Positions 4,918 to 5,551 of a DNA stretch of 5,551 bases are shown piece by piece. The notes under the pieces are model-generated. The model ran no database searches and was not told where the DNA came from. It saw only the letters and a program-made list of their open reading frames with translations. The position numbers and the translations under genes were made by a program. How positions within the stretch are numbered: position 1 is the first letter of the stretch; each line of letters opens with the position of its first letter. Source of the DNA: Chromatiales bacterium (GTDB lineage Bacteria > Pseudomonadota > Gammaproteobacteria > Steroidobacterales > GCA-2729495); assembly GCA_030614035.1 (NCBI GenBank), contig JAUWKW010000116.1, positions 1-5,551 of the forward strand. Reading direction: 5' to 3'.

Positions 4918-5394
4918 CTAGCGGCGTGCGCTGTCTTTAACCGGCACCACCATTTCCAGTGTCTTCTCCACCACCGGCTCGTCCGCAGCCTGGTCTTCGG
5001 GCTGCTCTGACGATTTGGCTCCGCGCGTGCGTTGCATCTCGATTCTGCCGTTGAACGTGGCGCCATTGTCGATGCTGATTCGCGGCGCAAATATATTGCC
5101 GCTGACGTCAGCCGTCTTCGTGATGATCACCGCCTCTTCGCTGTGAATGTCGCCTTCAACGGTGCCTTCGGCAATGAACTGTAACGCCTGAATATCGGCT
5201 TTACCCTTGCCTTGTTCGCCGATGGTTAACTTTCGGCGCGGAATGGCGATGGCGCCTTCAACCGTCGCCTGAACTATCAGGTCCTCATCGGCCGATAAAA
5301 CACCTTTAAATCTCAGGGTCGGCCCGAGCACGCAAGGCTCTTCGGGTACGCCCGCCTGATTGGCAGCTTGTTTGCTTTTGGATTTCTTGAACAT
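4918..5394 (-). CDS. Bactofilin (polymer-forming cytoskeletal protein)
   Basis: A 158-residue bactofilin (PF04519, formerly DUF583). These form nucleotide-free filaments from a right-handed beta-helix and act in cell shape, peptidoglycan synthase placement, stalks or polarity. The core spans about residues 20-118: GPTLRFKGVLSADEDLIVQA, then VEGAI, GKGKADI, AEGTVEGDIHSEEAVIITKT, ADVSGNI, APRISIDNGATFNGRIEM, with the short hydrophobic strands and Gly turns of the family. The N-terminus MFKKSKSK resembles the short basic-amphipathic membrane-targeting tail known from other bactofilins. The C-terminus is acidic then hydrophobic (KTLEMVVPV) and probably disordered. I chose the ATG at 5394, not an upstream in-frame start, because AGGAG lies seven bases before it and MFKK is the family's usual beginning. 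Symbols vary (bacA, bacM, ccmA), so none is given. Confidence 0.95.
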   Translation of the reverse strand: MFKKSKSKQAANQAGVPEEPCVLGPTLRFKGVLSADEDLIVQATVEGAIAIPRRKLTIGEQGKGKADIQALQFIAEGTVEGDIHSEEAVIITKTADVSGNIFAPRISIDNGATFNGRIEMQRTRGAKSSEQPEDQAADEPVVEKTLEMVVPVKDSARR

Positions 5395-5499
5395 CGCTAA
5401 GCTCCTGAATAACGCACTTTGCAGGAAACGGCCCACCACGGCCGCCGTACTCCAGCCACCCTACCTGATTCCGAACCGGATACAAGTACAGGGGTCGGT

Positions 5500-5527
5500 A
5501 TTATGGCAAATTAACTTAAGCTGTTGA
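5500..5527 (-). promoter_or_regulatory. Possible sigma-70 promoter of the bactofilin gene
   Basis: On the minus strand TCAACA (5527-5522, 4 of 6 to TTGACA) and CATAAT (5505-5500, 5 of 6 to TATAAT) are separated by 16 bases in a notably AT-rich stretch at the window edge. The leader would be about 100 bases. The upstream AT-rich sequence (5505-5551) could act as an UP element. Confidence 0.5.
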
Positions 5528-5551
5528 AAATAAACAATATACAGGTCAAAT

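Noticed and set aside
5395..5439. N-terminal extension of the bactofilin from an upstream in-frame start
   Set aside because: The AGGAG site seven bases before the ATG at 5394 would lie inside the coding region, and MFKK is the normal bactofilin start.

Overview
The window is moderately GC-rich DNA with strong Shine-Dalgarno sites, a classical intrinsic terminator and proteins of Gram-negative type: an 8-strand-like outer-membrane barrel, a lipobox lipoprotein and a bactofilin. Together with the UbiX and quinone-reductase sequences this suggests a proteobacterium, most likely a gammaproteobacterium. That is inference from protein character; no taxonomic marker is present. There is no tRNA, rRNA, CRISPR array, insertion sequence or other mobile element. 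Seven of the eight genes lie on the minus strand, so the window reads mainly from right to left.

Right end (about 5551 to 3843): a possible promoter drives a bactofilin (4918-5394), a polymerising cytoskeletal protein. After 226 bases comes a secreted protein of unknown function (3897-4691), closed by a textbook intrinsic terminator (3844-3873). A 20-bp inverted repeat and a candidate promoter lie in the gap between the two.

Centre (about 3810 to 2185): a probable envelope operon. It starts with three direct repeats of 11-bp period, laid out like the site of an OmpR-family response regulator. An outer-membrane beta-barrel protein (2955-3665) follows. Its stop overlaps the start of an unrecognised cysteine-rich protein (2578-2958) in an ATGA junction. 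A small coiled-coil lipoprotein (2185-2511) comes 66 bases later. No terminator separates the three.

Left part (2126 to 1): one plus-strand gene (1767-2126) for a small hydrophilic protein with two DNPY motifs converges on the lipoprotein gene. Its 316-base upstream region is shared with a divergent minus-strand NAD(P)H:quinone oxidoreductase-like flavoprotein (695-1450), and holds a 20-bp palindrome and other small repeats. Downstream is a UbiX-family flavin prenyltransferase (572 to beyond the left edge), closest by eye to the Pad1/EcdB/VdcB branch. The two flavin enzymes may serve quinone or aromatic-acid chemistry, but the gene beyond the left edge, which could be a UbiD-type decarboxylase, cannot be seen.

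The least explained parts are the OMP/Cys-rich/lipoprotein cluster with its repeat-based control region, and the unknown secreted protein next to the bactofilin.
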